64,000 nucleotides of DNA from Sulfolobus sp. E5-1-F (GCF_009601705.1 NZ_CP045687.1:1586001-1650000); one strand, 5' to 3'. Positions 10,719-22,063 are shown, counted from the first letter of the stretch. A program made the numbers and translations. The notes: generated from the letters alone by a model not told the origin.

Positions 10719-11438
10719 ATGGCTCATATAACAAGATTTGAAGCACCTTGGTTTTTGGTAATAAGCAAAAAACTATATAAGTGGACAGTTAGGTCTAATC
10801 CTGGACCTCATCCTATAGAGAAAAGTATACCTTTGGCTATTGTAATTAGAGATTATCTTAAATTTGCGGGAACAATAAGAGAGGCTAAGCGTATAATATT
10901 TGACGGCAAAGTTCTAATAGATGGTAAGGTAAGGAAAGACTATAAATATCCTGTTGGACTTATGGACATTGTTTCAATTCCATCTGCTGATTTGTATTTT
11001 AGAGTACTTCCTGATAACGTAAGGTTTATGAGATTATCCAAGATATCAGCAGACGAGGCTCGTTATAAATATGTTAGAATCATGAATAAAACCACAATAA
11101 AAGGAGGACGTATTCAGCTTAATTTAGAAGATGGAAGAAATATATTAGTCGATAAAGAAGCAGCAAAGAATTTCAAAACGCTTATGACGTTAAAGATTGA
11201 ATTGCCAAGTCAAAATATAGTGGATTCGTTTGCTATTTCTGAAGGCTCATATGCAATTTTTGTAGGGGGTAAGAACGTTGGTATTCACGGTATTGTTAAG
11301 AGTGTGAATTTGAGTAAGTTTAAATCTAGAAAATATAGTGTAGTGACACTAGAAAGCAAAGATGGTAATACTTATCAGACTAATCTCATGAATGTAATGG
11401 GTATAGGTAGGGAAAAATCTGATATGAGAGTTGATTAA
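10719..11438 (+). CDS. rps4e: 30S ribosomal protein S4e
   Basis: 239 residues, archaeal/eukaryotic eS4 with N-terminal region ([20 protein letters not shown]), S4-type RNA-binding segment ([20 protein letters not shown]) and a C-terminal KOW-like domain ([14 protein letters not shown]). Standard position between L24 and L5. Confidence 0.97.
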   Translation: MAHITRFEAPWFLVISKKLYKWTVRSNPGPHPIEKSIPLAIVIRDYLKFAGTIREAKRIIFDGKVLIDGKVRKDYKYPVGLMDIVSIPSADLYFRVLPDNVRFMRLSKISADEARYKYVRIMNKTTIKGGRIQLNLEDGRNILVDKEAAKNFKTLMTLKIELPSQNIVDSFAISEGSYAIFVGGKNVGIHGIVKSVNLSKFKSRKYSVVTLESKDGNTYQTNLMNVMGIGREKSDMRVD

Positions 11439-11439
11439 A

Positions 11440-11979
11440 ATGGCAGAGTCTACTTTATCTGTTAATCAAAATCCAATGAGGAAAATTAAGTTAGCCAAGG
11501 TCACTGTTAATATAGGACTTGGCGAATCTGGAGATAGGTTGCAAAAAGCTTATCAACTTTTACAAGAGTTAACTGGGGTCAAACCAGTATATACTATTTC
11601 CAAGAAAACTATAAGGGAATTTGGAATTAGAAAAGGTCAAGAGATTGGAGTTAAGGTTACCTTAAGGGGTACTAGAGCTGAAGAATTCCTAAGAAAGACC
11701 TTAGAAGCTATAGGATATAGATTAAAGAAGAGTAGTTTTGATGAATATGGTAACGTATCTTTTGGTATTGCGGAACATGTGATCTTACCAGGTGCAAGAT
11801 ATGATCCAGAAATTGGTATATTTGGAATGGATATAGCTATAACTCTCGAGAGAGCTGGCTATAGAGTTGCTAGACGAAGAAGAAAAAAGGCTAGAATTCC
11901 GAAGAGGCATAGGGTTTCGAAGGAAGAAGCTATGGAATTTTTAAGAAATAATTTTAATGTACAGTTGATAGAAGGGTGA
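11440..11979 (+). CDS. rpl5: 50S ribosomal protein L5
   Basis: 179 residues from ATG 11440 ([20 protein letters not shown]). It starts 1 nt after the rps4e stop; an in-frame TTG at 11431 would overlap that stop. Family motifs include [33 protein letters not shown] and the C-terminal basic [14 protein letters not shown]. uL5 binds 5S rRNA. Confidence 0.96.
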   Translation: MAESTLSVNQNPMRKIKLAKVTVNIGLGESGDRLQKAYQLLQELTGVKPVYTISKKTIREFGIRKGQEIGVKVTLRGTRAEEFLRKTLEAIGYRLKKSSFDEYGNVSFGIAEHVILPGARYDPEIGIFGMDIAITLERAGYRVARRRRKKARIPKRHRVSKEEAMEFLRNNFNVQLIEG

Positions 11980-11984
11980 ATAAA

Positions 11985-12149
11985 ATGGGAAAATATAAGC
12001 CACCAGCCGAGAGAAAATACGGCAAAGGAGTTCAAGCTTGTCAGAGATGTGGAAGTAGAGATTCTGTAATTCAAAAATATGGGATTTATTTATGTAGACA
12101 GTGTTTTAGAGAAGTCGCGTATGAGTTAGGGTTTAGGAAGTATTGGTGA
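11985..12149 (+). CDS. rps14: 30S ribosomal protein S14 (zinc type)
   Basis: 54-residue uS14. The four cysteines of the zinc form are present as CQRC and, about 15 residues later, CRQC. N-terminus MGKYKPPAERKYGKG and C-terminus ELGFRKYW are the archaeal form. ATG follows the GGGTGAATAA of the rpl5 end; 6 nt separate it from rps8. Confidence 0.96.
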   Translation: MGKYKPPAERKYGKGVQACQRCGSRDSVIQKYGIYLCRQCFREVAYELGFRKYW

Positions 12150-12155
12150 TAGGTT

Positions 12156-12557
12156 ATGGTATTTGTAAATCCATTGGCAAATGCTTTAACGTCTATCTAT
12201 AATAACGAGATGAGAAGGAATAAACAAGCTATTATAATGCCCGCATCTAAATTAGTAATAAACGTTTTAAGAGTTATGCAGAAGGAGGGTTATGTAGGGG
12301 AGTTTGAGTATATTGACGATGGTAGATGGGGTAAGATCACAGTACAATTATTAGGAAGGGTTAACAAATGTGGGCCAATAACTCCACGATATCCTCTTAG
12401 TTATAGACAGATGATTGCATTACCAGATTATATTAGGCGTTACTTACCATCAAAAGAGATTGGTATAATTATCGTTTCAACATCTAAAGGAGTAATGTCT
12501 CACAAGGAAGCAGCGAGAATGCGATTAGGAGGAGTAGCATTAGGATATGTATATTGA
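12156..12557 (+). CDS. rps8: 30S ribosomal protein S8
   Basis: 133 residues, archaeal uS8: N-terminal [17 protein letters not shown] and C-terminal [19 protein letters not shown], the helix-junction binding core. Archaeal length and standard gene order. Confidence 0.97.
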   Translation: MVFVNPLANALTSIYNNEMRRNKQAIIMPASKLVINVLRVMQKEGYVGEFEYIDDGRWGKITVQLLGRVNKCGPITPRYPLSYRQMIALPDYIRRYLPSKEIGIIIVSTSKGVMSHKEAARMRLGGVALGYVY

Positions 12558-12568
12558 GGTGATTTTTA

Positions 12569-13114
12569 ATGCAAGTGGTATTTTTAAGGGAAGAAATTGA
12601 AATTCCAAATAACGTAAATGTTGAATTGAAAGGCTCAGTAATTAAGATGAAAGGATCTAAAGGTGAGGTAGTGAAGGATTTCAGTTTCGCTAAGGGTATA
12701 CAAATTAGTTTAGATGGAAATAAAATAGTATTGGAAACTACATTTGCTGACAGACGGAAAAAGGCGGTTTTCTATAGTATAGTTAGTCATATCAAAAATA
12801 TGATAACTGGGGTAACTAAGGGTTATAGATATTATCTTAAAATCATATATACGCATTTCCCAACATCTGTAAAGGTAGTAGGAAATGAAGTTCAAATAAC
12901 TAATCTAATAGGTGAAAAGAATATAAGGAGAGCACCAATATTGCAAGGCGTTAAGGTTACTGTGAAAGGTGAAGATATAGTTGTGGAGGGACCAAATTTA
13001 GAGGCTGTTGCCCAAACTGCAGCAAATATTGAGGCAGCTTCAAAGATAACTGGTTTTGATAGACGTATCTTCTCAGATGGGATTTTCATCTATAAAAAAG
13101 AGGTGATTGAATGA
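12569..13114 (+). CDS. rpl6: 50S ribosomal protein L6
   Basis: 181 residues, archaeal uL6, two repeats of the L6 fold: first ending [17 protein letters not shown], second with [22 protein letters not shown] 8 nt before ATG. Overlaps rpl32e by 4 nt (ATGA). Confidence 0.96.
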   Translation: MQVVFLREEIEIPNNVNVELKGSVIKMKGSKGEVVKDFSFAKGIQISLDGNKIVLETTFADRRKKAVFYSIVSHIKNMITGVTKGYRYYLKIIYTHFPTSVKVVGNEVQITNLIGEKNIRRAPILQGVKVTVKGEDIVVEGPNLEAVAQTAANIEAASKITGFDRRIFSDGIFIYKKEVIE

Positions 13115-13527
13115 CTGAAGAAAAAATGCGATTATATAGGAAAAAGATTTATACAATAAGGCAAAAGCTTAAGGCAAGGAAGCCAAAGTTCTTACGTTAT
13201 GATTCCGATAAGTTCTTCAGATTAGGAAGGCAAGAGAAATGGAGAAGACCATACGGAAGAGATAATAAGACTAGACTAAAAGTTAGGGGATTCCCTGCTA
13301 TAGTGAGTGTTGGTTACAGATTGCCTAAAGAAGTTAGGGGATTTCACCCAAGTGGATTAAGACAAGTTATAGTTCATAATGTTAATGAATTAGTTAAAGT
13401 GCAAAACCAAAAGGATAATGTTATTGTAACAATAGCTTCTTCAGTTGGTTTTAAAAAGAGGCTTGAAATTCTAAATAAAGCTAGGGAATTGGGTTTGAAG
13501 GTAAGTAATGGGGGTATTAATGCATGA
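13111..13527 (+). CDS. rpl32e: 50S ribosomal protein L32e
   Basis: 138 residues, eL32, absent from bacteria. Conserved [34 protein letters not shown] and [18 protein letters not shown] overlaps the rpl6 stop; the 3' end overlaps rpl19e by 4 nt. Confidence 0.96.
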   Translation: MTEEKMRLYRKKIYTIRQKLKARKPKFLRYDSDKFFRLGRQEKWRRPYGRDNKTRLKVRGFPAIVSVGYRLPKEVRGFHPSGLRQVIVHNVNELVKVQNQKDNVIVTIASSVGFKKRLEILNKARELGLKVSNGGINA

Positions 13528-13982
13528 CTAACTTAAAAGCTCAAAAAAGGCTAGCTGCATCGGTTGCTGGTGTAGGGATAAGCAGAGTTAAGATAGTGGA
13601 GGACTACATTGAAGATGTTCAAAGCTCATTGACCAGAGAAGAAATTAGGAATTTAATAAAAGATGGTAAGATTATAATCCTCAAAAAGGTTGGAATAAGC
13701 GGTGGTAGGTTAAAGGAAAAGAGAAAAAAGAGAACCCTTAAGAGCGAAGGAAAGAAGGCAGGAAGCAGAAAAGGTAAGAAGGGAGCAAGGGCAAATAGCA
13801 AGCAAATGTGGGTTAAAAGAATAAGAAAAATAAGGGCTTATCTTAAGTGGTTAAGAGATCATAAGGTAATCGATAGACATACTTATAGGGAATTATACTT
13901 GAAAGCCAAAGGTGGCAACTATAAAGGAGTTTCTGATGTTAGGAATGTCTTAATACAGATGGGGAAATTAAAAGGTGAGTAA
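13524..13982 (+). CDS. rpl19e: 50S ribosomal protein L19e
   Basis: 152 residues, eL19. N-terminal [20 protein letters not shown] and the highly basic central stretch [20 protein letters not shown], followed by the long helix [14 protein letters not shown]. Archaeal/eukaryotic only. Confidence 0.96.
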   Translation: MTNLKAQKRLAASVAGVGISRVKIVEDYIEDVQSSLTREEIRNLIKDGKIIILKKVGISGGRLKEKRKKRTLKSEGKKAGSRKGKKGARANSKQMWVKRIRKIRAYLKWLRDHKVIDRHTYRELYLKAKGGNYKGVSDVRNVLIQMGKLKGE

Positions 13983-13983
13983 A

Positions 13984-14574
13984 TTGGCTAAGGGTCCTAA
14001 TTATAAGATAAAACCGAGGAGAAGAAGAGAAGGAAAAACTAACTACTATAAGAGATATGTTTATGTCATGAGTAAACAAATAAGATTTATTGTGAGAATA
14101 ACAAACAAATATGTTATAGTGCAAATCGCAAAAGTCGATCCTAAGGGTGATATTATGATTACTAGCGCTCATTCTGCAGAACTTGCTAAGAAGTTTGGAT
14201 GGAAAGGAGATGAAAACAATACTCCAGCTGCGTACCTTACCGGATATCTAGCAGCCTTAAGAGCTATGAAGAAAGGTATAACAGAGTGTGTCGCAGATAT
14301 AGGACTTCACGTGCCATCCAAGGGTAATAGGGTGTTCTATGCAATAAAAGGTGCTATAGATGCTGGATTGAAAATTCCAATAGGTGATATAGGTATAGAA
14401 AACGATAGAATAAAGGGAGAGCATATAGCTAAATATGCAGAGAAGTTGAAATCTGAAAATTCAGATTTATATAACAAATTGTTTTCCCGATATTTGGAAA
14501 GGGGACTAAACCCTGAGAATTTACCTTCTCATTTTGAGGAAATATTAAATAAGATTAAATCTTCTGGTGGTTGA
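13984..14574 (+). CDS. rpl18: 50S ribosomal protein L18
   Basis: 196 residues from TTG 13984 ([20 protein letters not shown]), placed 4 nt after the GGTGAG that overlaps the rpl19e stop. An in-frame GTG at 13975 would overlap rpl19e more and place the start inside the ribosome binding site. uL18 binds 5S rRNA; conserved [20 protein letters not shown] and [12 protein letters not shown]. Confidence 0.95.
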   Translation: MAKGPNYKIKPRRRREGKTNYYKRYVYVMSKQIRFIVRITNKYVIVQIAKVDPKGDIMITSAHSAELAKKFGWKGDENNTPAAYLTGYLAALRAMKKGITECVADIGLHVPSKGNRVFYAIKGAIDAGLKIPIGDIGIENDRIKGEHIAKYAEKLKSENSDLYNKLFSRYLERGLNPENLPSHFEEILNKIKSSGG

Positions 14575-14575
14575 A

Positions 14576-15220
14576 GTGGCAGAGGAAGTACCAAGTATAA
14601 ATATAGAAGAATGGAAGCCAAGAACTTCTATAGGTAATCTCGTAAAGAATGGTAAGATATCATCTATAAAGGAACTTTTTGATAGAAATCTTCCAATTAC
14701 TGAACCAGAAATTGTAGATGTTCTGTTGCCTAAACTAAAATATGAAGTTGTGGATATTAAAGTAGTGCAAAAGCAAACTGATGCAGGGGAGATATCTAGA
14801 TATAAAGTTCTTATTATAATGGGTAACATGGATGGCTATGTCAGTATAGGAACTGGAAAAGCCAAACAGTTAAGGGTCGCAATTCAGAAGGCAATTAGAG
14901 ATGCTAAGATGAATATAATACCGGTAAGAAGAGGTTGTGGTAGTTGGCAGTGTACATGTGGTGAACCGCACAGTTTACCCTTTAGGGTAGTTGGTAAAGC
15001 GGGTAGTGTAGAGGTTGATCTATTGCCTGCACCAAAAGGTACTGGATTAGTAGTTGGTAGTGTATTAAAGATCTTGTTAACTTATGCTGGTATTAGGGAT
15101 GCTTGGTCTATCACAAAAGGTGAAACTAGGACAACAGAAAATTTTGTCAGAGCTGGATATAGTGCGCTTTATAACACTTATAACTTCGTAACTTTACAAG
15201 ATTGGGCTAGGAAGAGGTAA
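14576..15220 (+). CDS. rps5: 30S ribosomal protein S5
   Basis: 214 residues from GTG 14576 (MAEEVPSINIEEWKPRTSIG). Archaeal uS5 with the S5 double-stranded RNA-binding signature in MGNMDGYVSIGTGKAKQLRV and the archaeal RRGCGSWQCTCGEPHSLPF insertion. Starts 1 nt after rpl18. An upstream GTG at 14567 overlaps rpl18. Confidence 0.95.
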   Translation: MAEEVPSINIEEWKPRTSIGNLVKNGKISSIKELFDRNLPITEPEIVDVLLPKLKYEVVDIKVVQKQTDAGEISRYKVLIIMGNMDGYVSIGTGKAKQLRVAIQKAIRDAKMNIIPVRRGCGSWQCTCGEPHSLPFRVVGKAGSVEVDLLPAPKGTGLVVGSVLKILLTYAGIRDAWSITKGETRTTENFVRAGYSALYNTYNFVTLQDWARKR

Positions 15221-15226
15221 TCAGAT

Positions 15227-15703
15227 ATGGTGGAGTTATTAGGCATAATCAGAATTAGAGGTTGGGCAAAGGCTCCTTGGTATATTAATGAGACATTAGA
15301 GATGTTGAGATTAAAGTATAATTTCAATGCCATGATATATCCAAAAACATCTCAAATACTAGGTATGCTAAATAAAGTTTCTCCATATATTACGTGGGGA
15401 GAGATAGAGCCAAACACTTTAAAGCTACTAATTATAAATAAACTTGAAACGACAAAAGGGGATAAGGTTTCAGATAGTTATGTTAAAGAAGCGTTAAAGA
15501 TTGAGAATATCGATACGATGGTAAAACAGTTATACGAAGGCAAGATTTATCTACATAAACTTGATCAATATTTTAAGTTGCCTATTCGACTACATCCACC
15601 AAAAGGTGGGTTTAAAGGTAGTGTTAAAAGGCCCTATAAAAATAAAGGTGAGTTCGGATATAGGGGAGATAAGATAAATGAGTTAATAAGGAGGATGATG
15701 TAA
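15227..15703 (+). CDS. rpl30: 50S ribosomal protein L30
   Basis: 158 residues, the long archaeal uL30. Conserved LGIIRIRGWAKAPWYINETL and the C-terminal FKLPIRLHPPKGGFKGSVKR. Followed 1 nt later by rpl15. Confidence 0.96.
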   Translation: MVELLGIIRIRGWAKAPWYINETLEMLRLKYNFNAMIYPKTSQILGMLNKVSPYITWGEIEPNTLKLLIINKLETTKGDKVSDSYVKEALKIENIDTMVKQLYEGKIYLHKLDQYFKLPIRLHPPKGGFKGSVKRPYKNKGEFGYRGDKINELIRRMM

Positions 15704-15704
15704 A

Positions 15705-16139
15705 ATGGTAGTAAGAAGAGAGAAAAAGAGTAGAAAAATGAGAGGATCCCGAACCATGGGATGGGGAATTAGGGGTCAACATAGGGATAGGGGCTCGCAA
15801 GGTGGTAGACAAATTGGTATGCATAAAGAGAAATGGTCATGGTTAGTTAAGTACGGTGAAGGATGGTATGGGAAGCATGGATTCAGAAACCCTACTACAA
15901 AATTAATAAGTGCTATTTCGTTGAGAAAACTTAATGAATTATTGATAAATGGTTCTATAAAAATCAAAGAAGCAGATGGAAAAAAGATAGTAGACTTAAA
16001 TGAGTTAGGGTATAATAAACTACTCGGTGGAGGTATTCTAAGCGTTCCCGTTACTATAAAAGTGGGTAAAGCTACTGAGAGAGCGATACAGAAAGTTAAG
16101 CAGATGGGAGGAGAAGTAATATTAAGCCCTACTGAGTAA
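15705..16139 (+). CDS. rpl15: 50S ribosomal protein L15
   Basis: 144 residues, archaeal uL15. N-terminal REKKSRKMRGSRTMGWG with the glycine/arginine-rich extension and the C-terminal KVGKATERAIQKVKQMGGEV domain. Last ribosomal gene before secY, the universal order. Confidence 0.96.
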   Translation: MVVRREKKSRKMRGSRTMGWGIRGQHRDRGSQGGRQIGMHKEKWSWLVKYGEGWYGKHGFRNPTTKLISAISLRKLNELLINGSIKIKEADGKKIVDLNELGYNKLLGGGILSVPVTIKVGKATERAIQKVKQMGGEVILSPTE

Positions 16140-16155
16140 TTTTTTTGAGTAAATT

Positions 16156-18155
<2,000 letters not shown>

Positions 18156-18159
18156 AATT

Positions 18160-18609
18160 ATGGAGCTTAGTACTATATATATTTTTTTAATTTCATTTTT
18201 ATCAAATTTTGTCGTTTATCTAATTTATAAGTATTATTTTTATGATAAAATAAGTAAGAAGATAAGTCTTGTTGAAAAATACGAGGAGAGGCTAAGGAGT
18301 ATAGCCTCATCTAAAAGAAGAGAGAAAACTTACAAGAAAATTTCTAAAGAGTTAGAATCCTATATCTCATCTATTAGATACTATATGTTCTTGCGATCAA
18401 TGATATTAGTAGGAGTTTATATAGTTAATCTTGTAATTATTTTAAATTACCTAACTGTTAATATTTATCTTCCATTCTTTATACCTTATCTTACAGTGAA
18501 GAGTAATAGCAGTGGGTATTTGATGCTCAACGGATCTCTATTTGAGTTTATAGCATCTTATGTCCTATTTACCCCTATTTCTTTAAGATCAAATTTAAAA
18601 ACACGGTAG
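18160..18609 (+). CDS. DUF106 membrane protein (EMC3/YidC-like)
   Basis: 149 residues with one N-terminal membrane segment, a basic coiled-coil stretch (about residues 35-75, rich in K/R/E), then two or three hydrophobic segments. This layout, and the position between adkA and the L34e/cmk genes, match the archaeal DUF106 proteins related to EMC3 and the Oxa1/YidC insertase superfamily. The presence of secY in the same cluster fits a role in membrane-protein insertion. Assignment rests on topology and context. Confidence 0.7.
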   Translation: MELSTIYIFLISFLSNFVVYLIYKYYFYDKISKKISLVEKYEERLRSIASSKRREKTYKKISKELESYISSIRYYMFLRSMILVGVYIVNLVIILNYLTVNIYLPFFIPYLTVKSNSSGYLMLNGSLFEFIASYVLFTPISLRSNLKTR

Positions 18610-18622
18610 GATAGATTAAGAT

Positions 18623-18889
18623 ATGCCTAAACCAGCTTTACGCTCAAGGTCGCTTAGAAGGATTTATATGAAGTTACCAAGTGGAAAGACTGTAATACAT
18701 TATGAAAGAAAGAAAAACGATATTGCAAAATGCGCTATATGTAAGAAACCTTTGCATGGTGTAAAAACTAACTTTTTGCATAAGTACAGTAAGTCCGAGA
18801 AGAGGCCAGAAAGACCTTTTGGTGGATATTTATGCTCATCTTGCCTTGCTCAACTGCTCAAAGCTACGGTAAGGCAACAAATTCAATAA
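18623..18889 (+). CDS. rpl34e: 50S ribosomal protein L34e
   Basis: 88 residues, eL34. N-terminal [20 protein letters not shown] and a zinc-ribbon pair [10 protein letters not shown] and CSSCLAQL. Archaeal/eukaryotic ribosomal protein, usual neighbour of cmk. Confidence 0.95.
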   Translation: MPKPALRSRSLRRIYMKLPSGKTVIHYERKKNDIAKCAICKKPLHGVKTNFLHKYSKSEKRPERPFGGYLCSSCLAQLLKATVRQQIQ

Positions 18890-18931
18890 TATAATTTAAT
18901 TGATTTTTGGTTCCAATGAGGAAGAAAATTG

Positions 18932-19501
18932 ATGATAATTGTAATAAGTGGGCCTCCTGGAAGCGGTAAAACTTCAGTGGCTATTAAACTTGCAAACGAG
19001 CTATCGTATAAATTTATTTCAGCTGGAAAAATTTTTAGGGACATCGCTCAAAAAATGGGGATTGATATTATAAATTTGAATAAGTTTGCAGAATCTAATT
19101 TTGATATAGACAAGATGGTCGATAAAAAAATTTTTGAATATATATTGAATGAGAAAAACCTTATCGTAGAGTCACATATTGCCGGCTGGTTATTTAGAGA
19201 ATATACTAATATAGCGATATATTTATGGGCCCCACTTAAAATCAGAGCAAATAGAATAGCTATTAGAGACAATGTATCATTTGATGAAGCGATTTCACAA
19301 ATAGTTAAAAGGGAATATATGCACTACAAAAGATTTAACAAATTCTATGGAATTGATATAAATGATTTGTCGGTTTTCGATTTAGTTATCAACACATCGA
19401 ATATAGATGTTAATAATACAGTGAAGTTAATTCTAACATATCTATCATCAGTTTCACAAAACCCTCAGCCATTAAAAGAAAAAAATATCAAAGATAAGTA
19501 A
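18932..19501 (+). CDS. cmk: cytidylate kinase
   Basis: 189 residues from ATG 18932 (TTG 18929 is an alternative). P-loop [17 protein letters not shown] at the N-terminus, NMP-binding region [16 protein letters not shown], and lid region RIAIRDN. It phosphorylates CMP/dCMP. The last nucleotide of the stop is the first of the cedA1 ATG (TAATG overlap), so translation of the ced genes is probably coupled to this housekeeping gene. Confidence 0.92.
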   Translation: MIIVISGPPGSGKTSVAIKLANELSYKFISAGKIFRDIAQKMGIDIINLNKFAESNFDIDKMVDKKIFEYILNEKNLIVESHIAGWLFREYTNIAIYLWAPLKIRANRIAIRDNVSFDEAISQIVKREYMHYKRFNKFYGIDINDLSVFDLVINTSNIDVNNTVKLILTYLSSVSQNPQPLKEKNIKDK

Positions 19502-19743
19502 TGGCTGATATAGTTCAATTTGTACAAAATTTGGATACACAAGTTACTGAAGTTGCTTGGAGCGTGTTTATACTAGCGTGGGCTGTTGGATGGGCATTAA
19601 GAGGAGCACCTATACCTATTTTCAGAATAAAAAGAACAGGTCAAGACTTAATTGAAGACGCAATATTGGCAGCATTCTGGATTGCATTAGGAACTACTGT
19701 CTTCTCACTAATAACTTATATAGCTTCACAAGTGGGATCATGA
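19501..19743 (+). CDS. cedA1: CedA1, DNA-import pilin-like membrane protein
   Basis: 80 residues with two membrane segments and the conserved hairpin WALRGAPIPIFRIKR. It matches CedA1 of the crenarchaeal Ced system, which imports DNA during UV-induced species-specific exchange. CedA1 is regarded as VirB2-pilin-like in work relating Ced to conjugation machinery. cedA overlaps it by 4 nt. Recognition is by sequence pattern, size, topology and adjacency to cedA; the ATPase gene cedB lies elsewhere. Confidence 0.85.
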   Translation: MADIVQFVQNLDTQVTEVAWSVFILAWAVGWALRGAPIPIFRIKRTGQDLIEDAILAAFWIALGTTVFSLITYIASQVGS

Positions 19744-20543
19744 GTAGCGGATATTCTCCATTCTATATACTTTACATAGCGATCAATATAGCGACATTGA
19801 CATACACTATTGGTTCATTATTTTATGGCTTACCAATACCTATTTATGGCTTAAAGAAATGGGGACCAAGGATGATGAGTGATGCAATATATGCAGCTGT
19901 TTGGATAAACATTTATGGTGTTATAATTTTTGTCATAGGTCAGATTCAAAGTTTACTTGGAGTAGATTGGAGTAGTTTCTTTTCCTCAATTTTACAGTTA
20001 CAAGCTAATATGTTTAGTGCGCTCATTCAGGTGAAGAGTGTATACTATATTATCACTACTGAAAAGATATCAATGGCACTCGCTCTTCTTGCAGATCCAG
20101 TTCTTCAGTTTTCATCTTTTATTACGGATATAATATTTCTCTTACAGTTTTTTATTGATTTAGGGGAATTTATACAGCAGTCTTATATGGTACTTATAGC
20201 AATTGGTATTCTTTTATTATCACTTCCTTTTAGGATGGGAAAGAGTATAGGAGGGACCTTAATATCTTCCGCAATCACCTTTTATATCGGTCTGCCATAT
20301 TTACCGATTTTCATGCAAGAATTGTCTTTCACTTCATTGTCTCAAATAGGTTCTCAATTATCTACGATTACTGATGTAAACACGTTGGTTGCAACCATAG
20401 CGGGCATAGTTCCAGAACTTGTAATCATATTTATAATAATACCAATGCTTTATTTGAGTATTTTAGCTGGTATATCGCTAGGATTAGGAAATGCAATTGG
20501 AGGCTCTAGTGGCAGAGTTCCATTTCCATTGGACCTATTTTAG
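19740..20543 (+). CDS. cedA: CedA, DNA-import channel protein
   Basis: 267 residues with about six to seven membrane segments. Proposed membrane channel of the Ced DNA importer, compared with VirB6 of type IV systems. Residues about 23-73 (YGLPIPIYGLKKWG, then DAIYAAVWI) closely resemble CedA1, so the N-terminus looks like a fused CedA1-type hairpin. ATG overlaps the cedA1 stop. Known from the literature: needed in the recipient cell for DNA uptake. Confidence 0.85.
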   Translation: MSSGYSPFYILYIAINIATLTYTIGSLFYGLPIPIYGLKKWGPRMMSDAIYAAVWINIYGVIIFVIGQIQSLLGVDWSSFFSSILQLQANMFSALIQVKSVYYIITTEKISMALALLADPVLQFSSFITDIIFLLQFFIDLGEFIQQSYMVLIAIGILLLSLPFRMGKSIGGTLISSAITFYIGLPYLPIFMQELSFTSLSQIGSQLSTITDVNTLVATIAGIVPELVIIFIIIPMLYLSILAGISLGLGNAIGGSSGRVPFPLDLF

Positions 20544-20553
20544 GTGATCGAAG

Positions 20554-20709
20554 GTGAAAAGCAGCAATCTTATGATAATATTGATAATAATAGACAGTAT
20601 TCTAGCTTTTGTATATTCAAAAAACGATTACGTTATCATTTATACTACTCTATTCATTTTGGTTCTACTATTGATAAGCAAGTTTATTTTGAAGCGGGTT
20701 GAGGATTAG
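20554..20709 (+). CDS. cedA2: CedA2-like small membrane protein
   Basis: 51 residues from GTG 20554, preceded by GGTGATCGAAG just after the cedA stop. Two hydrophobic helices (LMIILIIIDSILAFVY and VIIYTTLFILVLLLI) separated by a short polar turn. Size, topology and location downstream of cedA match CedA2, the second small membrane partner. Too short to be certain by sequence alone. Confidence 0.65.
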   Translation: MKSSNLMIILIIIDSILAFVYSKNDYVIIYTTLFILVLLLISKFILKRVED

Positions 20710-20829
20710 TTTGACCGCCCTTCTTCTCTTTTCTAACCTCTTTTGTCATAAATAATGTCGTCTTCTGTCTCCCTCCCATGGTATATCATCAAATAACTAT
20801 TAATGTGAAGAAATGTTATAAAGTTATAT

Positions 20830-21249
20830 ATGAGACCGTTTGAATTCTTTGAGCATACTGCGGATGTTGGTATTAGGGCGTACGGTAAATCATTAGAAGA
20901 AGCATTTTCAAATGCCGCATTAGGAGTTTTTGAGATAATTACAGATACCTCAAAAGTAAAACCTATTGAATACCGCGAAATTTATTTAAATGGATACGAT
21001 TTAGAAAATCTATTATATAAGTGGATAGAGGAACTTCTTTACCATTATGATTCTGAATTAATGGTCTTCAGTAAATTTGATCTCATGATAGATCAAGATT
21101 CTATTATTTTAGAAGGAAAAGCGTGGGGAGAGAAATTTGATGGTAAGATACATGAGCGCAGAACAGTAGTAAAAGCAATGACTTATCATCAACTGTCAAT
21201 AGAAAAGACGGAAAATGGATACATCATCACTTTTGTCGTAGATATTTAG
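20830..21249 (+). CDS. archease
   Basis: 139 residues. Typical archease sequence: N-terminal FEFFEHTADVGIRAYG, central NLLYKWIEELLYHYDSE, and C-terminal VKAMTYHQLSIEKTENGY. Archease activates the tRNA-splicing ligase RtcB and broadens its nucleotide use. Its 3' end overlaps the convergent archaemetzincin gene by 23 bp. Confidence 0.93.
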   Translation: MRPFEFFEHTADVGIRAYGKSLEEAFSNAALGVFEIITDTSKVKPIEYREIYLNGYDLENLLYKWIEELLYHYDSELMVFSKFDLMIDQDSIILEGKAWGEKFDGKIHERRTVVKAMTYHQLSIEKTENGYIITFVVDI

Positions 21250-21769
21250 ATAGATTTTCTACTTTATATGTACAATTTTTACAGAATTTAGTTTGTTTTT
21301 TATCCACATCTTCCACTGTATTGCTGAAATTCATGACGCAACCTATTGTATTACAATGACCCAGTCCTAATGTATGACCTACTTCGTGAGTTACTTCCTT
21401 CACTACTCTTTCCATAAATAGTTCTAGATTCGGTTTTCTGTTATAGAATTCTTCTCTTAATCTATTAAGAAAGACAATAGCAAAGTTATCTATAGTTAAT
21501 CCAAATATAAAGTTATAACCATTTATGTAACCGTCAGAATCTGCTATGAATATTATGGAGTCATAACTAAAGTCGTATGTAGATTTAAGGAAGCTCAATA
21601 CTTTTTCCGCGTTGTATTGTAATCTTTCCCAATCAAAAGCAGAAATGGGAAGATATTTCCTACTATCGAGTAGTATATCAACTTCTAGTCCATAACCTGA
21701 AAGATTATTAATAATCTCATCTATTATTGATTTTTCAATGTAAGTTAATGTAACTATTAAAATCTTCAT
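21227..21769 (-). CDS. amzA: archaemetzincin zinc protease
   Basis: 180 residues. The complete archaemetzincin signature is present: HEVGHTLGLGHC, then CVMNFSNTVEDVD and FCKNC. The first motif binds the catalytic zinc, and the following cysteines bind a second structural zinc in solved members. Physiological substrate unknown in archaea. Convergent with archease. Confidence 0.93.
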   Translation of the reverse strand: MKILIVTLTYIEKSIIDEIINNLSGYGLEVDILLDSRKYLPISAFDWERLQYNAEKVLSFLKSTYDFSYDSIIFIADSDGYINGYNFIFGLTIDNFAIVFLNRLREEFYNRKPNLELFMERVVKEVTHEVGHTLGLGHCNTIGCVMNFSNTVEDVDKKQTKFCKNCTYKVENLSKYLRQK

Positions 21770-21783
21770 TTTTTATCACCTAC

Positions 21784-21862
21784 TGTGGGGATCTCTGGAG
21801 ACCCTACTTCATCGAACCCCTAAATATTTAGGGTTCTCCAAGGGTGTCGCCAGATCCCCGTA
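21784..21862 (-). ncRNA. candidate H/ACA guide RNA
   Basis: On the minus strand a long hairpin ends directly at an ACA. The lower stem pairs plus-strand 787-794 with 852-859 (GGGGATCT/AGATCCCC), and ACA (21786-21784) follows immediately 3'. Above it is an internal loop with strands GGCGAC and CTCCAG, then an upper stem ACCCT/AGGGT, then a segment with GA-rich strands (GGAGA and GATGA) that could form the L7Ae kink-turn, capped by the palindrome CCCTAAATATTTAGGG. The upper-stem to ACA distance is 14 nt, as required for pseudouridylation guides. An AT-rich TATA-like stretch lies between it and tRNA-Phe. No CDS overlaps it. Confidence 0.65.
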
Positions 21863-21911
21863 AGAAGTAATGACAATAAAAGTTAAAAAGTCATATCTAT
21901 ATTATTATAAT

Positions 21912-21985
21912 GCCGCCGTAGCTCAGCCCGGGAGAGCGCCCGGCTGAAGACCGGGTTGTCCGGGGTTCAAGTCCCCGCGGCGGCA
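21912..21985 (+). tRNA. tRNA-Phe (GAA)
   Basis: 74 nt, no encoded CCA and no intron. Acceptor stem GCCGCCG/CGGCGGC with A as discriminator; anticodon stem CCCGG/CCGGG around CTGAAGA, giving anticodon GAA; T stem CGGGG/CCCCG. Its 3' half is the integration target of the downstream plasmid, and the gene is kept intact by integration. Confidence 0.96.
21952..21985 (+). repeat. attL, 34-bp direct repeat in tRNA-Phe
   Basis: The last 34 nt of tRNA-Phe (from CGGGTTGTCC to the discriminator A) recur identically at 51330-51363. This is the left attachment core of the integrated element. The similarity continues slightly leftward with one mismatch. Confidence 0.93.
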
Positions 21986-22063
21986 TTCCCCTTATTCTTC
22001 TCATGAATTGAAAGAGATTAACGTTCTTATTAAGAGAATTATCGGAAACGCCCGAGGAAGAAA

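Noticed and set aside
20710-20829. C/D sRNA between cedA2 and archease (GATGATA on the minus strand)
   Set aside because: A box C-like word is present but no box D (CTGA) follows at a usable distance.
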